The notes beneath the pieces are model-generated. The model was not told the DNA's origin, made no database searches, and worked only from the letters and a program-made list of their open reading frames with translations. From Acuticoccus sp963704595 (GTDB taxonomy: Bacteria > Pseudomonadota > Alphaproteobacteria > Rhizobiales > Amorphaceae), in assembly GCA_963704595.1 (NCBI GenBank), contig OY969922.1, positions 3,720,001 through 3,784,000 on the forward strand: a DNA stretch of 64,000 nucleotides. Reading direction: 5' to 3'. This document shows positions 15,404 through 24,981 of the stretch, in pieces. The translations under genes were made by a program, and so were the position numbers. The first letter of the stretch is position 1. Every line of letters begins with the position of its first letter.

Positions 15404-18400
15404 TTGCACCCCTTGAGGCGCCGCGAGCCCTTCTGTCCGCGCGGCCTGCTGCCGGCGATCGTCCTTTGCTGCGCGCTTGCGGTGATGGCAGCGCTCGCGG
15501 CCGTCTCCTGCGGCACGGCACGCGCCGCGGAGCTCGATCTGACCGAGGCCGAACGGGCCTGGATCGCTGCGAACCCCTCGCCGACCATCGGCGTGGTGTC
15601 GGACAACGAACCCTACTCGTTCTACCGCAACGGCCAGATCATGGGCTGGACGGTCGACGTGATCCGCCGGATCGAGGCGCGCTCCGGGATGACGCTCAAC
15701 ATCCGGCTCGGCGCCTGGCCGGAGATCTACAAGCGGTTCCGCGAAGGCGATCTCGACATGATCGCCGACATCTCGATGACGCCGCAGCGCGTGCCGTTCA
15801 TCGATTTCACCGACGCCTATCACCTGCGCCGCACCGTCCTGTTCCAGAACATCGACAAGCCGCTGCCCCGGATCGATGGCCTCGCCGCCCTTGAGGACAA
15901 GCGGTTCGGCATCATGCGCGACATCTATTATAGCGGCGACCTCACCGCCGCCGGGCTCTCGCCGATCCCGTACGACACCTACCGCGACCTGATGGCGGCG
16001 CTGGCGTTCGGCTGGATCGACACCGCGCTGGCGCCGGAGCTCACCGGCAACTTCTTCGCGCGCGAAAACGGCTTCTCCAACGTCGACGTCGCGGGGTCGC
16101 TCCCCGTCTCCAGCATCTCGCTGGAAGACTTCCGCTTCGGCACGCTGAAGCCGCAGGACGGCGACGCGCCCCTCCTCCACTCGATCCTCCAGAAGGCGCT
16201 GACCGCGATCCCGACCGAGGAACTCCAGGCCATCACCGAGCGGTGGCTGACCTACCGCAGCGGGCGCAACCTGATCGCCGGGCCGCTCAGGCTCCTGCCG
16301 GAGGAGCAGGCCTTCATCGCCGACGCCCCGCCGCTCAAGATCGGCTTCATCAGCGACTACGAGCCCTTCAGCTTCCTGGAGGACGGCCGCGGCCAGGGCT
16401 TCGCGGTGCAGCTCGCGCACGAGATTTCCGCCCGCACCGGCATGGTGATGAAGCCGGTGTTCGACAACTGGTCCAACCTTCTGGAGGCGTTCCGGAGCGG
16501 CGAGATCGACATCATCAGCAACATCTCGTTCACCGAGGAGCGGGACGCCTACACGCTGTTTTCACAGGAATATCACCGCATTCCGAACGCGGTGTTCGTG
16601 CGGTCCGGCTTCGGCCCCTACACCGGTATCGATTCGCTGGAGGGAAAGCTCGTCGGCATCGGCGAGGACATCTACTACGCCGGCGCGCTGACCGAGCGGC
16701 TCGGCGAGGTCGTCCAGTTCAGCACCCAGGAAGATATCCTCAAGGCGCTGTCCGCCGGCGAGATCGACGCTGCGGTGATGGCGCTCAGCAACGGCAACGC
16801 GATCATCCGGCGGCTGGGCCTCATCAACATCGAGATCGGCGGCGAATTCCTGCTGGACGGGGTCGAGCGCGAGGATCTGCGCTTCGGGGTCTCGCCGAGA
16901 TATCCCTTTGCCCGCAGCATCATCGATCGTGCGCTGAACGCAATGCCGGTCTCGAGCTGGAACGACCTCGAGCGCCACTGGCTCGGTCCCCGCATCGCCG
17001 GCATCGCCAACGGGCGCGACGTTCTCAGCCTCGCCGAGCGGGAATTCCTGCGGTCCAAAGGCGTCATCAAGGTCTGCTTCGATCCGCTGATCCCGCCTTA
17101 CAGCGCGGTCGATGCCGACGGCAGGTTCACCGGCGTCACCGCCGACATCATCGCGCGGATCGCCGAGCTCGGCAGTTTCGTGTGGCAGGTCCAGCCGGTG
17201 GAGACGTGGGGCGACAATCACGCGCCGGCCGGCAGCTACGAGTGCGACGTCCTCCCGTTCGCCTCCGCCCCTGCGGTGCCGGACAGCGACTGGGAGCTCA
17301 CCGCCCCCTATCTCGTCATGCCGCTCGCCGTCGCGACACCTCTGCAGACCCAGTTCGTGGAGAGCCTGCATCCGTTCGCAGGCAAGCGGGTCGGATACGT
17401 CCCTGGCCGGACGCCGATCGACCTCCTGCAGCGCCGGTACCCGGACGTCACGCTCGTTCCGGTGGCCGACGAATCGGAGGGCATCGACCGGATCCGCGAG
17501 AAGACGCTCGACGCGACGCTCGGCACCCTCGGCCGGTTCGGGCTCCTCCTTTCGGACATGGACGCCAGCGACGTGAAGATCTCCGGCCGGATCGCGGAGG
17601 AGACGCGCGCCGCGATGGCGACCCCGGCGGACGAGCCGATGCTGGGCGAGATTATCGGCAAGCTCCTCGCAAACCTCGACGAAGAGGAGGTCGACGTCAT
17701 CCTCAACCGGCAGATGCTGGTCCAGATCGAGGAGTCGGTGAACTACACAAGGCTCATCCAGCTCGGCATCGCGGCGACGCTGGTCCTCGCGCTCTTCGTG
17801 TTCTGGAACCGGCAGCTCTACCGGCTCAACACCGCGCTCAACACCGCCAACCGCAAGCTCCAGGAGGTCAGCATCCGCGACGGGCTGACCGGCGTCTACA
17901 ACCGCCACCACTTCGACGAGCGGTCCAACGAGAACTTCCTCCTCGCGCGCCGCAATGGCTGGCTGTTCTCGATCGCGATGCTCGACGTCGACCACTTCAA
18001 GGCGATCAACGACGAGCTCGGCCACCCGTTCGGCGACGTCTGCCTGCAACAGATCGCCGCCACCATCACCGACTATTTCTCCCGCGGCGGCGACCATGTC
18101 GCCCGCTACGGCGGCGAGGAGTTCGTGGTGTTCGAGATGGGCGGCTCGTCGACCGAGTTCCGCACGCGGCTGGAGGCGATGCGCGAGGCGATCGCCCGCA
18201 CGCCGGCCGGCACGGACAGCGAGAAGCGCACGATCACGCTCAGCATCGGCTGCCACAGCGCCGTGCCGAGCCTGTCCGAATCGCTCGGCGATTTCCTCAG
18301 CAAGGCCGACCAGTCGCTCTACGAGGCGAAGAGCAGCGGCCGCAACACGCTGGTTGTCCATTCGGACGCGCCGGCCGCGGGAGCGGGCGCGGTCCAGGCG

Positions 18401-18406
18401 CCTTAG
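15404..18406 (+). CDS. Diguanylate cyclase with three tandem periplasmic substrate-binding (SBP_bac_3/VFT) domains
   Basis: Starts with TTG at 15404; no in-frame ATG precedes the signal peptide (LLPAIVLCCALAVM). Three Venus-flytrap modules follow at about residues 48-285, 300-530 and 545-770, recognised by repeats such as GVVSDNEPYSFYRNGQ, GFISDYEPFSFLEDG and VCFDPLIPPYSAVDADG; modules 1 and 2 share DIYYSGDLT/DIYYAGALT. One membrane helix lies at about 783-802, then a GGDEF domain (DGLTGVYNRHHFDE, LDVDHFKAINDELGH). The catalytic site is GGEEF at 903-907 and an RGGD inhibitory I-site stands at 894-897, exactly five residues upstream. It is therefore predicted to make c-di-GMP, with product inhibition, in response to periplasmic small molecules. 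Confidence 0.9.
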   Translation: MHPLRRREPFCPRGLLPAIVLCCALAVMAALAAVSCGTARAAELDLTEAERAWIAANPSPTIGVVSDNEPYSFYRNGQIMGWTVDVIRRIEARSGMTLNIRLGAWPEIYKRFREGDLDMIADISMTPQRVPFIDFTDAYHLRRTVLFQNIDKPLPRIDGLAALEDKRFGIMRDIYYSGDLTAAGLSPIPYDTYRDLMAALAFGWIDTALAPELTGNFFARENGFSNVDVAGSLPVSSISLEDFRFGTLKPQDGDAPLLHSILQKALTAIPTEELQAITERWLTYRSGRNLIAGPLRLLPEEQAFIADAPPLKIGFISDYEPFSFLEDGRGQGFAVQLAHEISARTGMVMKPVFDNWSNLLEAFRSGEIDIISNISFTEERDAYTLFSQEYHRIPNAVFVRSGFGPYTGIDSLEGKLVGIGEDIYYAGALTERLGEVVQFSTQEDILKALSAGEIDAAVMALSNGNAIIRRLGLINIEIGGEFLLDGVEREDLRFGVSPRYPFARSIIDRALNAMPVSSWNDLERHWLGPRIAGIANGRDVLSLAEREFLRSKGVIKVCFDPLIPPYSAVDADGRFTGVTADIIARIAELGSFVWQVQPVETWGDNHAPAGSYECDVLPFASAPAVPDSDWELTAPYLVMPLAVATPLQTQFVESLHPFAGKRVGYVPGRTPIDLLQRRYPDVTLVPVADESEGIDRIREKTLDATLGTLGRFGLLLSDMDASDVKISGRIAEETRAAMATPADEPMLGEIIGKLLANLDEEEVDVILNRQMLVQIEESVNYTRLIQLGIAATLVLALFVFWNRQLYRLNTALNTANRKLQEVSIRDGLTGVYNRHHFDERSNENFLLARRNGWLFSIAMLDVDHFKAINDELGHPFGDVCLQQIAATITDYFSRGGDHVARYGGEEFVVFEMGGSSTEFRTRLEAMREAIARTPAGTDSEKRTITLSIGCHSAVPSLSESLGDFLSKADQSLYEAKSSGRNTLVVHSDAPAAGAGAVQAP

Positions 18407-18512
18407 CCGGGTATGAAAAGGTTGGCGGAACCCGGTCCGAGGTCGTAATCAGACTCCATGGTCTGCGCGGCGGTGCCGTTCCGCTTGTGGAACGCGGCGC
18501 GGCCGTTGAAGT

Positions 18513-19721
18513 ATGCCGGACATGTTCGAGAAAAAATCCCCCTTCGAGCGACTGCGCGCGCTCCTGGAAGACATCCCGCCCGGCGCGGAGCCGGTCGACC
18601 TCACCGTCGGCAGCCCGCGCCACGCGCCGCCCGCCTTCGTGGCGGACGTGCTCGCCGAACATGCGGGCGACTTCATGGGTTACCCGACCATCGCCGGAAC
18701 GCCCGCCTTCCGCAGCGCGGTCCACAAGTGGATCGACCGCCGCTACAACCTCGACGGCTTCCTCGCCGAGCACGGCGACCTCCTGCCCTGCTGCGGCAGC
18801 CGCGAGGGCCTCTACTACGCCGCGGGCCTCGCGCGCGACCTCAAGGACAAGCGCGATCCGGTGATCCTCTTCGCCAACCCCGCGTACCAGACCTACCCGG
18901 CCGCCGCCCACGCGATCCGCGCCGAGGCCATCCCCGTCGCGGCGTCCGCCAACAGCGTCCTCCCCAACTTCGACGCGCTGGAGCCCGGCGTGCTCGACCG
19001 CACCGTCGGCTACTATTTCGCCTCCCCCTCCAATCCGCAGGGGGCGAGCGCCACCCTCGAGGAATGGCACGTCCTCTTCGACCTTGCCGAGAAGCATGAC
19101 TTCTTCGTCTTCGCCGACGAGTGCTACTCGGAAATCTACCGCGAGAATGCCGGCCCGCCGGTCGGCGCGCTGGAGGCCGCACGCACCCGGCCAGGCGCGC
19201 TGGAACGGCTCCTCGTCTTCAACTCGCTGTCGAAGCGCTCCAACCTCGCGGGCCTTCGCGTCGGCTACATCGCCGGGTCGCGCGACGTGATCTCCGCCTT
19301 CAAGGACTACCGCAACCTCGTCAGCCCGCAGGTGCCGGCGCCGCTGCAGGCGGTGGCAGCCGCCGCCTACGGCGACGAGACGCACGTCGTGGAGAATCGC
19401 CGCCTCTACGACGAGAAGTACGCCATGGTCCCCGAGACCCTCGGCCTGCCCATCCCGCCGGGCGGTTTCTTCCTCTGGGTACCGGTCGACGGGGACGACA
19501 TTGATGTCACACGCGCGCTCTGGCGTGAATCCGGGGTGCGTGTCGTGCCCGGTAGTTACCTCGCCTTAACGCCATCCGGGCGAAAAAACCCGGGACGGGG
19601 CTTCGTGCGTCTTGCGCTCGTCGCGGACGCGTCTGTGACCCGCGAGGCGTTGTCCCGGATTGCTTCGGCCCGCTCCCTCGTCCCCGACGAGGACCGCGTG
19701 CCGGGGGTGTCAGAGGCTTGA
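18513..19721 (+). CDS. dapC: Class I aminotransferase, probable N-succinyldiaminopimelate aminotransferase (DapC-like)
   Basis: Fold-type I PLP aminotransferase, 402 residues. Seen: DLTVGSPRHAPP, GYPTIAGTPAFRSAV, ASPSNPQG, FADECYSEIYR and the PLP-binding Lys241 in NSLSKRSNLAG, then GLRVGYIAGS and an Arg-containing C-terminus (RGFVRLALV). The sequence resembles DapC, which forms N-succinyl-LL-diaminopimelate in lysine and peptidoglycan synthesis. Position directly upstream of ftsK fits the Rhizobiales gene order. Exact substrate specificity cannot be proven from motifs. Confidence 0.75.
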   Translation: MPDMFEKKSPFERLRALLEDIPPGAEPVDLTVGSPRHAPPAFVADVLAEHAGDFMGYPTIAGTPAFRSAVHKWIDRRYNLDGFLAEHGDLLPCCGSREGLYYAAGLARDLKDKRDPVILFANPAYQTYPAAAHAIRAEAIPVAASANSVLPNFDALEPGVLDRTVGYYFASPSNPQGASATLEEWHVLFDLAEKHDFFVFADECYSEIYRENAGPPVGALEAARTRPGALERLLVFNSLSKRSNLAGLRVGYIAGSRDVISAFKDYRNLVSPQVPAPLQAVAAAAYGDETHVVENRRLYDEKYAMVPETLGLPIPPGGFFLWVPVDGDDIDVTRALWRESGVRVVPGSYLALTPSGRKNPGRGFVRLALVADASVTREALSRIASARSLVPDEDRVPGVSEA

Positions 19722-19777
19722 GCCGGCTCCGTCGTCAAACGCGACTTCCGCATTGATGGCTCGCGCACGGCTCCGGC

Positions 19778-22700
19778 GTGTCGATCAGGAGCTCGTGTGC
19801 TGTGAGTGTGCTGCGTTTAAGGACCTTGGAACATTTCTTCGATGACCCTTCCGTGCTGTTTGCGCGGCGGGCCATCGCGGCCATTTCGGGAGGGCTGCTC
19901 CTCGCGTTGACGGCCTTTCTGGGTCTGGCCCTCGCCACGTGGACGGTGAGCGACCCGAGCCTCACCCACGCGACCTCCGCCCCTGTACACAACATGATGG
20001 GTATCCCCGGCGCCTCGCTCGCCGACCCGATCATGCAGATGCTGGGGCTTGCCGCGCCGCTCCTCCTCGCGCCGCTGCCGCTGTGGGGTCTTCGCCTCAT
20101 GAACGGCCGCCCGCTCGGCCTGCGCGTCAACCGGATCATCCCCGGCCTCGTCGCGCTGCTCCTCGCGCCGGGCTTCTTCAACGCCTTCCCCGTCACCGCA
20201 TCCTGGCCGCTCCCCATGGGTCTGGGCGGCGTGGTCGGCGAGATGTGGGGCGCGATCCTCACGAGCTGGTTCGGCATCACCTCCGGCACGGTGCACGGCT
20301 TCTTCGGCGGCGTTCTCGGCCTCATCGCGCTGGTTGCGCTGGTGCGCGCCGTGCAGCCGGTGCGGATCGTGAAGCGGGAGACGGCGCAGGGCTTCCAGAT
20401 CCGCCGCCACCATGCGACCGAGGACGAATACGGCCTTGACGACACCGATGCGTTCGAGGCCGACACGCCGCGCCTCAGCGCCTTCCGCGGCGCACTCGCC
20501 CACGCCACGCTCACCGTCCGCGCCAAGATGCGCCGCAAGCCGCGCCCCCAGCACACCGAGGCACCGCGCCTCAGGACCGCCCTCACCGCGACCTATGACG
20601 AGGACGCCGAGGGCGCTGCCGTCTACCGCACCCGCCCCGGCGCGGAGATGGACGATCTGATCGACGACGGCGTCCCGTTCGGCGAGGACGACGACCCCTT
20701 CACCCAGCCGGCGCCCGCCCCCGCATTGCTCAACCGGGCCGCAGCACCGGCCCGGCCGCGCGCCGCGAGACCGCGCCAGCAGGCCCCGGCAGCCCCGGTG
20801 GCGCCTGCGTTCGAGGCGGACGAAGCCGACCTCGGGGAAGAGCCCGTCCTCTACGAGGCTGAGCCGCAGCCTGCCGCGCCGCAGCGCCGCCGCGTCGCGC
20901 CCGCGGCGCCCTTCACCGAGGCGGATCGTGGCAGCCGCCAGTTCACCGCACCACTGCGCGGCCCGGCCGCCCGCGTCCGCACGCTGACCACCGACGCGCA
21001 GGGCAACGAGGTCGAGACGTTCGAGGACGAGCACGGCAACACGATCGACGACGATGCCGTGCCCGAAGCCGAGGTCTACGACGACGAGGCGGACGACTAC
21101 GCGGAAGAAGCCCCCCGCGCCGCCGCCCAGACCGCCGATGCGTTCGACGACTACGACGATTATGACGACGACCCCTTCGCAGCAGAGGTCGCCCGCCACG
21201 ACACCCCGCGCCAGAACGTGCCCGTCGCACCGCACCGCCCTGCCCCCGCGCAGGCGCCCCAGCGCGCCGTGCAGCAGGCGCCCAAGCGCTTCCCCGTCGC
21301 GCAGGACGACGGCCCGTCCGGCCGCGTCACCCCGCCCGCCGGCGCGATGGCCCCCGGCCGCCGCGTTGTGCGCGAGGCCCAGCCGAGCCTCCTCCCCAAC
21401 AGCGACTACGAGTTCCCGCCGCTGGCGCTGCTCGCCGCACCGCCCAGCGACAACACCGACACCGAGCTCACCGAGGACGCGCTGGAAGCCAACGCCCGCG
21501 TGCTGGAAGGCGTGCTGGAGGACTTCGGCGTCCGCGGCTCGATCATCCAGGTCCGCCCCGGCCCCGTCGTCACCCTCTACGAGCTGGAGCCGGCCCCCGG
21601 CATCAAGTCGTCCCGCGTGATCGGCCTCGCCGACGACATCGCCCGCTCCATGAGCGCGATCTCCGCCCGCGTCGCGGTGATCCCGGGCAAGAACGCCATC
21701 GGCATCGAGCTCCCCAACCGCAAGCGCGTGACGGTGTTCCTGCGCGAACTCCTGGCGAGCCGCGAGTTCGAGAAGACCAAGGCCAAGCTCCCCATGTGCC
21801 TCGGCAAGACCATCGGCGGCGAAGCCGTCATCGCCGACCTTGCGCGGATGCCGCACCTTCTGGTCGCCGGCACCACCGGCTCGGGCAAGTCGGTCTCGGT
21901 CAACACGATGATCCTGTCGCTCCTCTACTTCCACAAGCCGGAGACCTGCCGCCTCATCCTCATCGACCCGAAGATGCTGGAGCTTTCGATCTACGAGGGC
22001 ATCCCTCACCTCCTCACCGAGGTGGTGACCGACCCGAAGAAGGCCGTCGCGGCGCTGAAGTGGGCCGTGCGCGAGATGGAAGACCGCTACCGCAAGATGG
22101 CCAAGCTCGGCGTCCGCAACATCGACGGCTTCAACGCCCGCCTCAAGGAAGCCGGCAAGGAAGGCGCGACGGTCTCGCGCATCGTCCAGACCGGGTTCGA
22201 CAAGCGCACCGGCGAGGCGATCTTCGAGGAAGAGATCCTGTCGATGGAGCAGATGCCGTACATCGTCGTCATCGTCGACGAGATGGCGGACCTGATGCTG
22301 GTCGCCGGCAAGGACATCGAGGGCGCGATCCAGCGCCTCGCGCAGATGGCCCGCGCCGCCGGCATCCACATCATCATGGCGACGCAGCGGCCTTCGGTCG
22401 ACGTCATCACCGGCACCATCAAGGCCAACTTCCCGACCCGCGTGTCCTTCCAGGTGACGTCCAAGATCGACAGCCGCACCATCCTCGGCGAGATGGGCGC
22501 CGAGCAGCTTCTCGGCATGGGCGACATGCTGTTCATGGCCGGCGGCGGACGCATCCAGCGCGTCCACGGCCCGTTCGTGGCCGACGAGGAGGTGGAGGAC
22601 ATCGTCTCCCACCTCAAGCTGCAGGGCCAGCCGGAGTACATGAACGAGGTGCTGGAAGACGACGAGGACGAGGACGACGCAGGCGGCAGCGGCTCCAGCG

Positions 22701-22921
22701 GCCTCGACGCCATGTCGGAATCCGACGACCTCTACGACCGCGCCGTCGCCCTCGTCCTGCGCGACCGCAAGGCCTCCACCTCTTACGTGCAGCGCCGCCT
22801 CTCCATCGGCTACAACCGCGCCGCGACGCTGATCGAGCGGATGGAAAACGAAGGCGTCGTCAGCTCCGCCAACCACGCCGGCAAGCGCGACATTCTGGTG
22901 CCGGAGCGCGAGGAGGTCTGA
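19778..22921 (+). CDS. ftsK: DNA translocase FtsK
   Basis: Hexameric septal DNA pump that helps resolve chromosome dimers. About 1047 residues from GTG 19778; GTG codons downstream at about 19802-19808 are alternatives. Four or so N-terminal membrane helices are followed by a long acidic, Pro/Gln-rich linker (about residues 200-550, with DDYDDYDDDPF). The motor carries Walker A GTTGSGKS at about 698-705, Walker B VVIVDEMADLM and ATQRPSVDVITG. The C-terminal winged-helix gamma domain (DLYDRAVALVLRDRKAST, RRLSIGYNRAATLIERM) reads KOPS-like polarity signals. The linker carries strong low complexity; the motor is intact. Confidence 0.96.
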   Translation: MSIRSSCAVSVLRLRTLEHFFDDPSVLFARRAIAAISGGLLLALTAFLGLALATWTVSDPSLTHATSAPVHNMMGIPGASLADPIMQMLGLAAPLLLAPLPLWGLRLMNGRPLGLRVNRIIPGLVALLLAPGFFNAFPVTASWPLPMGLGGVVGEMWGAILTSWFGITSGTVHGFFGGVLGLIALVALVRAVQPVRIVKRETAQGFQIRRHHATEDEYGLDDTDAFEADTPRLSAFRGALAHATLTVRAKMRRKPRPQHTEAPRLRTALTATYDEDAEGAAVYRTRPGAEMDDLIDDGVPFGEDDDPFTQPAPAPALLNRAAAPARPRAARPRQQAPAAPVAPAFEADEADLGEEPVLYEAEPQPAAPQRRRVAPAAPFTEADRGSRQFTAPLRGPAARVRTLTTDAQGNEVETFEDEHGNTIDDDAVPEAEVYDDEADDYAEEAPRAAAQTADAFDDYDDYDDDPFAAEVARHDTPRQNVPVAPHRPAPAQAPQRAVQQAPKRFPVAQDDGPSGRVTPPAGAMAPGRRVVREAQPSLLPNSDYEFPPLALLAAPPSDNTDTELTEDALEANARVLEGVLEDFGVRGSIIQVRPGPVVTLYELEPAPGIKSSRVIGLADDIARSMSAISARVAVIPGKNAIGIELPNRKRVTVFLRELLASREFEKTKAKLPMCLGKTIGGEAVIADLARMPHLLVAGTTGSGKSVSVNTMILSLLYFHKPETCRLILIDPKMLELSIYEGIPHLLTEVVTDPKKAVAALKWAVREMEDRYRKMAKLGVRNIDGFNARLKEAGKEGATVSRIVQTGFDKRTGEAIFEEEILSMEQMPYIVVIVDEMADLMLVAGKDIEGAIQRLAQMARAAGIHIIMATQRPSVDVITGTIKANFPTRVSFQVTSKIDSRTILGEMGAEQLLGMGDMLFMAGGGRIQRVHGPFVADEEVEDIVSHLKLQGQPEYMNEVLEDDEDEDDAGGSGSSGLDAMSESDDLYDRAVALVLRDRKASTSYVQRRLSIGYNRAATLIERMENEGVVSSANHAGKRDILVPEREEV

Positions 22922-22958
22922 GCTTCGCCGCGATCCCCTTGCGGCTGCGGAGGTTGCG

Positions 22959-23550
22959 ATGGGTGAGAAGGACAGGCGGATCGACGTCTTCATGCAGAAG
23001 GCGACCGCGTGGAGGGCCGAAATGGAGGCCCTTCGCGCGGTCGTTCTCACCTGCGAGGTCACCGAGACGCTGAAGTGGCGGCAGCCCTGCTACACCGCGC
23101 ACGGCGGCAACGTGTGCATCATCGGCGCGTTCAAGGACCACGCCCGGCTGATGTTCTTCCGCGGCTCCCTGCTCACGGATCCGGAAGGGGTGCTGGTCAG
23201 TGGTCGGCGAAAACTCGCAGGCGGGCCGGTATCTTGCGTTCCGGACCGTCGCCGAGGTCGACGAAGCCGCGGCGATCATCACGCGGTTCGTGGCGGAAGC
23301 GGCGGACCTCGTCGCGCAGGGACGGAAGGTCGACTTCAAGGCGCGCAACGCGCTGGAACTCCCTGACGCGCTGACGCAGGCACTCGCCGCCGACCCGCCC
23401 TACCGCGAAGCATGGGCGAAGCTGACCCCCGGACGGCAGCGCTCCTGGTGTCTGCATCTCGAAGGCGCGAAGAAATCCGAGACGCGCGAGAGGCGGGTGG
23501 AGCAAGCCCGCGTCAAGGTCATCGAAGGCAAGGGCTGGAACGAGCGCTGA
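22959..23550 (+). CDS. DUF1801 / YdeI-family protein (one frame break)
   Basis: The N-terminal DUF1801 fold reads ALRAVVLTCEVTETLKWRQPCY and NVCIIGAFKDHARLMFF. After one extra base at about 23200 the frame continues GENSQAGRYLAFRTVAEVDE and ends in a YdeI/OmpD-associated type helical tail (YREAWAKLTPGRQRSW, then GAKKSETRERRVEQ). Corrected length is about 196 residues. Function is unknown; members have been linked to stress or bacteriocin tolerance. It starts 37 bases after ftsK. Confidence 0.8.
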
Positions 23551-23854
23551 GCGCGGCCGCGTCCCTGCAGAACCGGGACGCTGACGCCCGAACGTGCTTC
23601 CACCACCGCCAGCTCGGCATTGTGTGACCGTTCATCTCCCACCCGATAGGTGCGATCTTCTGGCCCGCCGGGTGCGACCACGATGTCGCGGCCGGCGTCA
23701 GTGGCAGAGGCGAAGCGTCGATCGCACCCCATATGGAATGTGCATGGTGCGGCGGTGGCGCGGAACCGGCCACGTCGGCTATGCTTTAACCAGTAAGGGA
23801 TGCTCCGGTGATCTTCGCCGGCGTCCGCCCATGTATTTTGCTCAAGGAGTGGCC

Positions 23855-24472
23855 ATGCTCAGCGCCCGCACGTGCCTGTTCTCCGCCATCGTCGCCGCCA
23901 CCGTTGCCTTCGCGGCGTTCGGGTCCGCGGCGCAGGCGGCGACCGGCGAGACGCTTGCCGAGATCAATCGGTACTTCAATTCCATCAAGACCATGCGGGG
24001 CGAGTTCTCGCAGTTCGGGCCCGACGGCTCGCTCACCTCCGGCCGCTTCGCGATCCAGCGCCCCGGCAAGGTGCGCTTCTTCTACGACAAGCCGTCCAAC
24101 CTCGACATCATCGCCGACGGAAAGTCCGTCGCGGTGAAGGACCGCAAGCGCTACAAGCAGGACATCTGGCCGCTGGGCCGCACCCCGCTGCGCTTCCTGC
24201 TCGACAACACCATCGACCTCACCACCGACGCGAAGGTGACCAAGGTCGACGTCAAGCCGGACATTGTGTCGGTCACCGTGCAGGAGAGCAGCGCGTTCGG
24301 CGACGGCTCCATCACGATGATGTTTGACGCCGAGACCAACGAGCTGAAACAGTGGAACGTCGTCGACAGCAACGGCAAGGAGACCAGCGTTTCCATCTAC
24401 AACGTGAAGACAGGCGTGCCGGTCGACGCGAGCCTCTTCGAAATCGACTATAGGATCCCGACCAATAACTAG
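23855..24472 (+). CDS. lolA: Outer-membrane lipoprotein carrier protein LolA
   Basis: Periplasmic chaperone that ferries lipoproteins to the outer membrane. 205 residues with a signal peptide ending AAQAA, then INRYFNSIKTMRGEFSQ, RPGKVRFFYDKPSNLDIIAD and DTTDLTTDAKV-like strands of the LolA barrel. ATG 23855 is supported by AAGGAG at 23844-23849; longer upstream frames lack this. The stop overlaps the likely start of the next gene by 8 bases. LolA downstream of ftsK is a conserved alphaproteobacterial order. Confidence 0.9.
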   Translation: MLSARTCLFSAIVAATVAFAAFGSAAQAATGETLAEINRYFNSIKTMRGEFSQFGPDGSLTSGRFAIQRPGKVRFFYDKPSNLDIIADGKSVAVKDRKRYKQDIWPLGRTPLRFLLDNTIDLTTDAKVTKVDVKPDIVSVTVQESSAFGDGSITMMFDAETNELKQWNVVDSNGKETSVSIYNVKTGVPVDASLFEIDYRIPTNN

Positions 24473-24959
24473 CGAAGACACTGCCGCATCATCGCGCGCC
24501 AGGCGCAAATTTCTCGTCGTCATCGACGATACGCCCGAGTGCGAGCACGCGCTGCTTTATGCAGCGCGTCGCGCCAAGAAGACGGGGGCGACGGTCCTTG
24601 CCCTCGTGGTCGCCCCGCCGACCGAGTTCCAGCACTGGCTGAACGTCGAGAACCTGATGCGTCAGGAGGCGGAGGAAGAGGCCAACGAGATGCTCGACCG
24701 CGCCTTTGCAAAGCTTGCGAAGCACGGCGCCGAGGAGCCCGAGCGGCGCATCGTGTTCGGCAACCGCACCGACGGCATCCGCGAGGTCATCGCCGACGAC
24801 AACTCGATCGCGATCCTGGTGCTGGCGGCCGCTGCAGGCGCGGACGGCCCCGGGCCGCTGGTCAGCGCCATCGCCAGCGGACAGTCCGGCACCTACCCGG
24901 TGCCGATCACGATCGTCCCCGGCGGGCTGACCCCCGAGGAAATCGAAGCGATCACGTGA
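24465..24959 (+). CDS. Universal stress protein (UspA family) with a probable ATA start
   Basis: Reads FLVVIDDTPECEHALLYAARR, VLALVVAPPTEFQHW, ERRIVFGNRTDGIREVI and PVPITIVPGG, the pattern of single-domain USPs in alphaproteobacteria; about 164 residues. The open frame begins after a TGA inside lolA and holds no ATG, GTG or TTG before the conserved core. The best start is ATA at 24465, which overlaps the lolA stop and has AGGA at 24452-24455 nine bases upstream. A GTG at 24606 would remove the first beta strand and the DD motif, so I reject it. ATA could be a real rare start or a base error for ATG. Confidence 0.75.
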   Translation: MTSEDTAASSRARRKFLVVIDDTPECEHALLYAARRAKKTGATVLALVVAPPTEFQHWLNVENLMRQEAEEEANEMLDRAFAKLAKHGAEEPERRIVFGNRTDGIREVIADDNSIAILVLAAAAGADGPGPLVSAIASGQSGTYPVPITIVPGGLTPEEIEAIT

Positions 24960-24981
24960 AGCGCCGGGCCCGGCAGCCGGA

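Noticed and set aside
19817..23062. Very long open frame antisense to ftsK (about 1080 codons)
   Set aside because: High GC content removes stop codons in antisense frames; its product is low-complexity (Arg, His, Val, Asp) with no motif, and ftsK on the plus strand is unmistakable.
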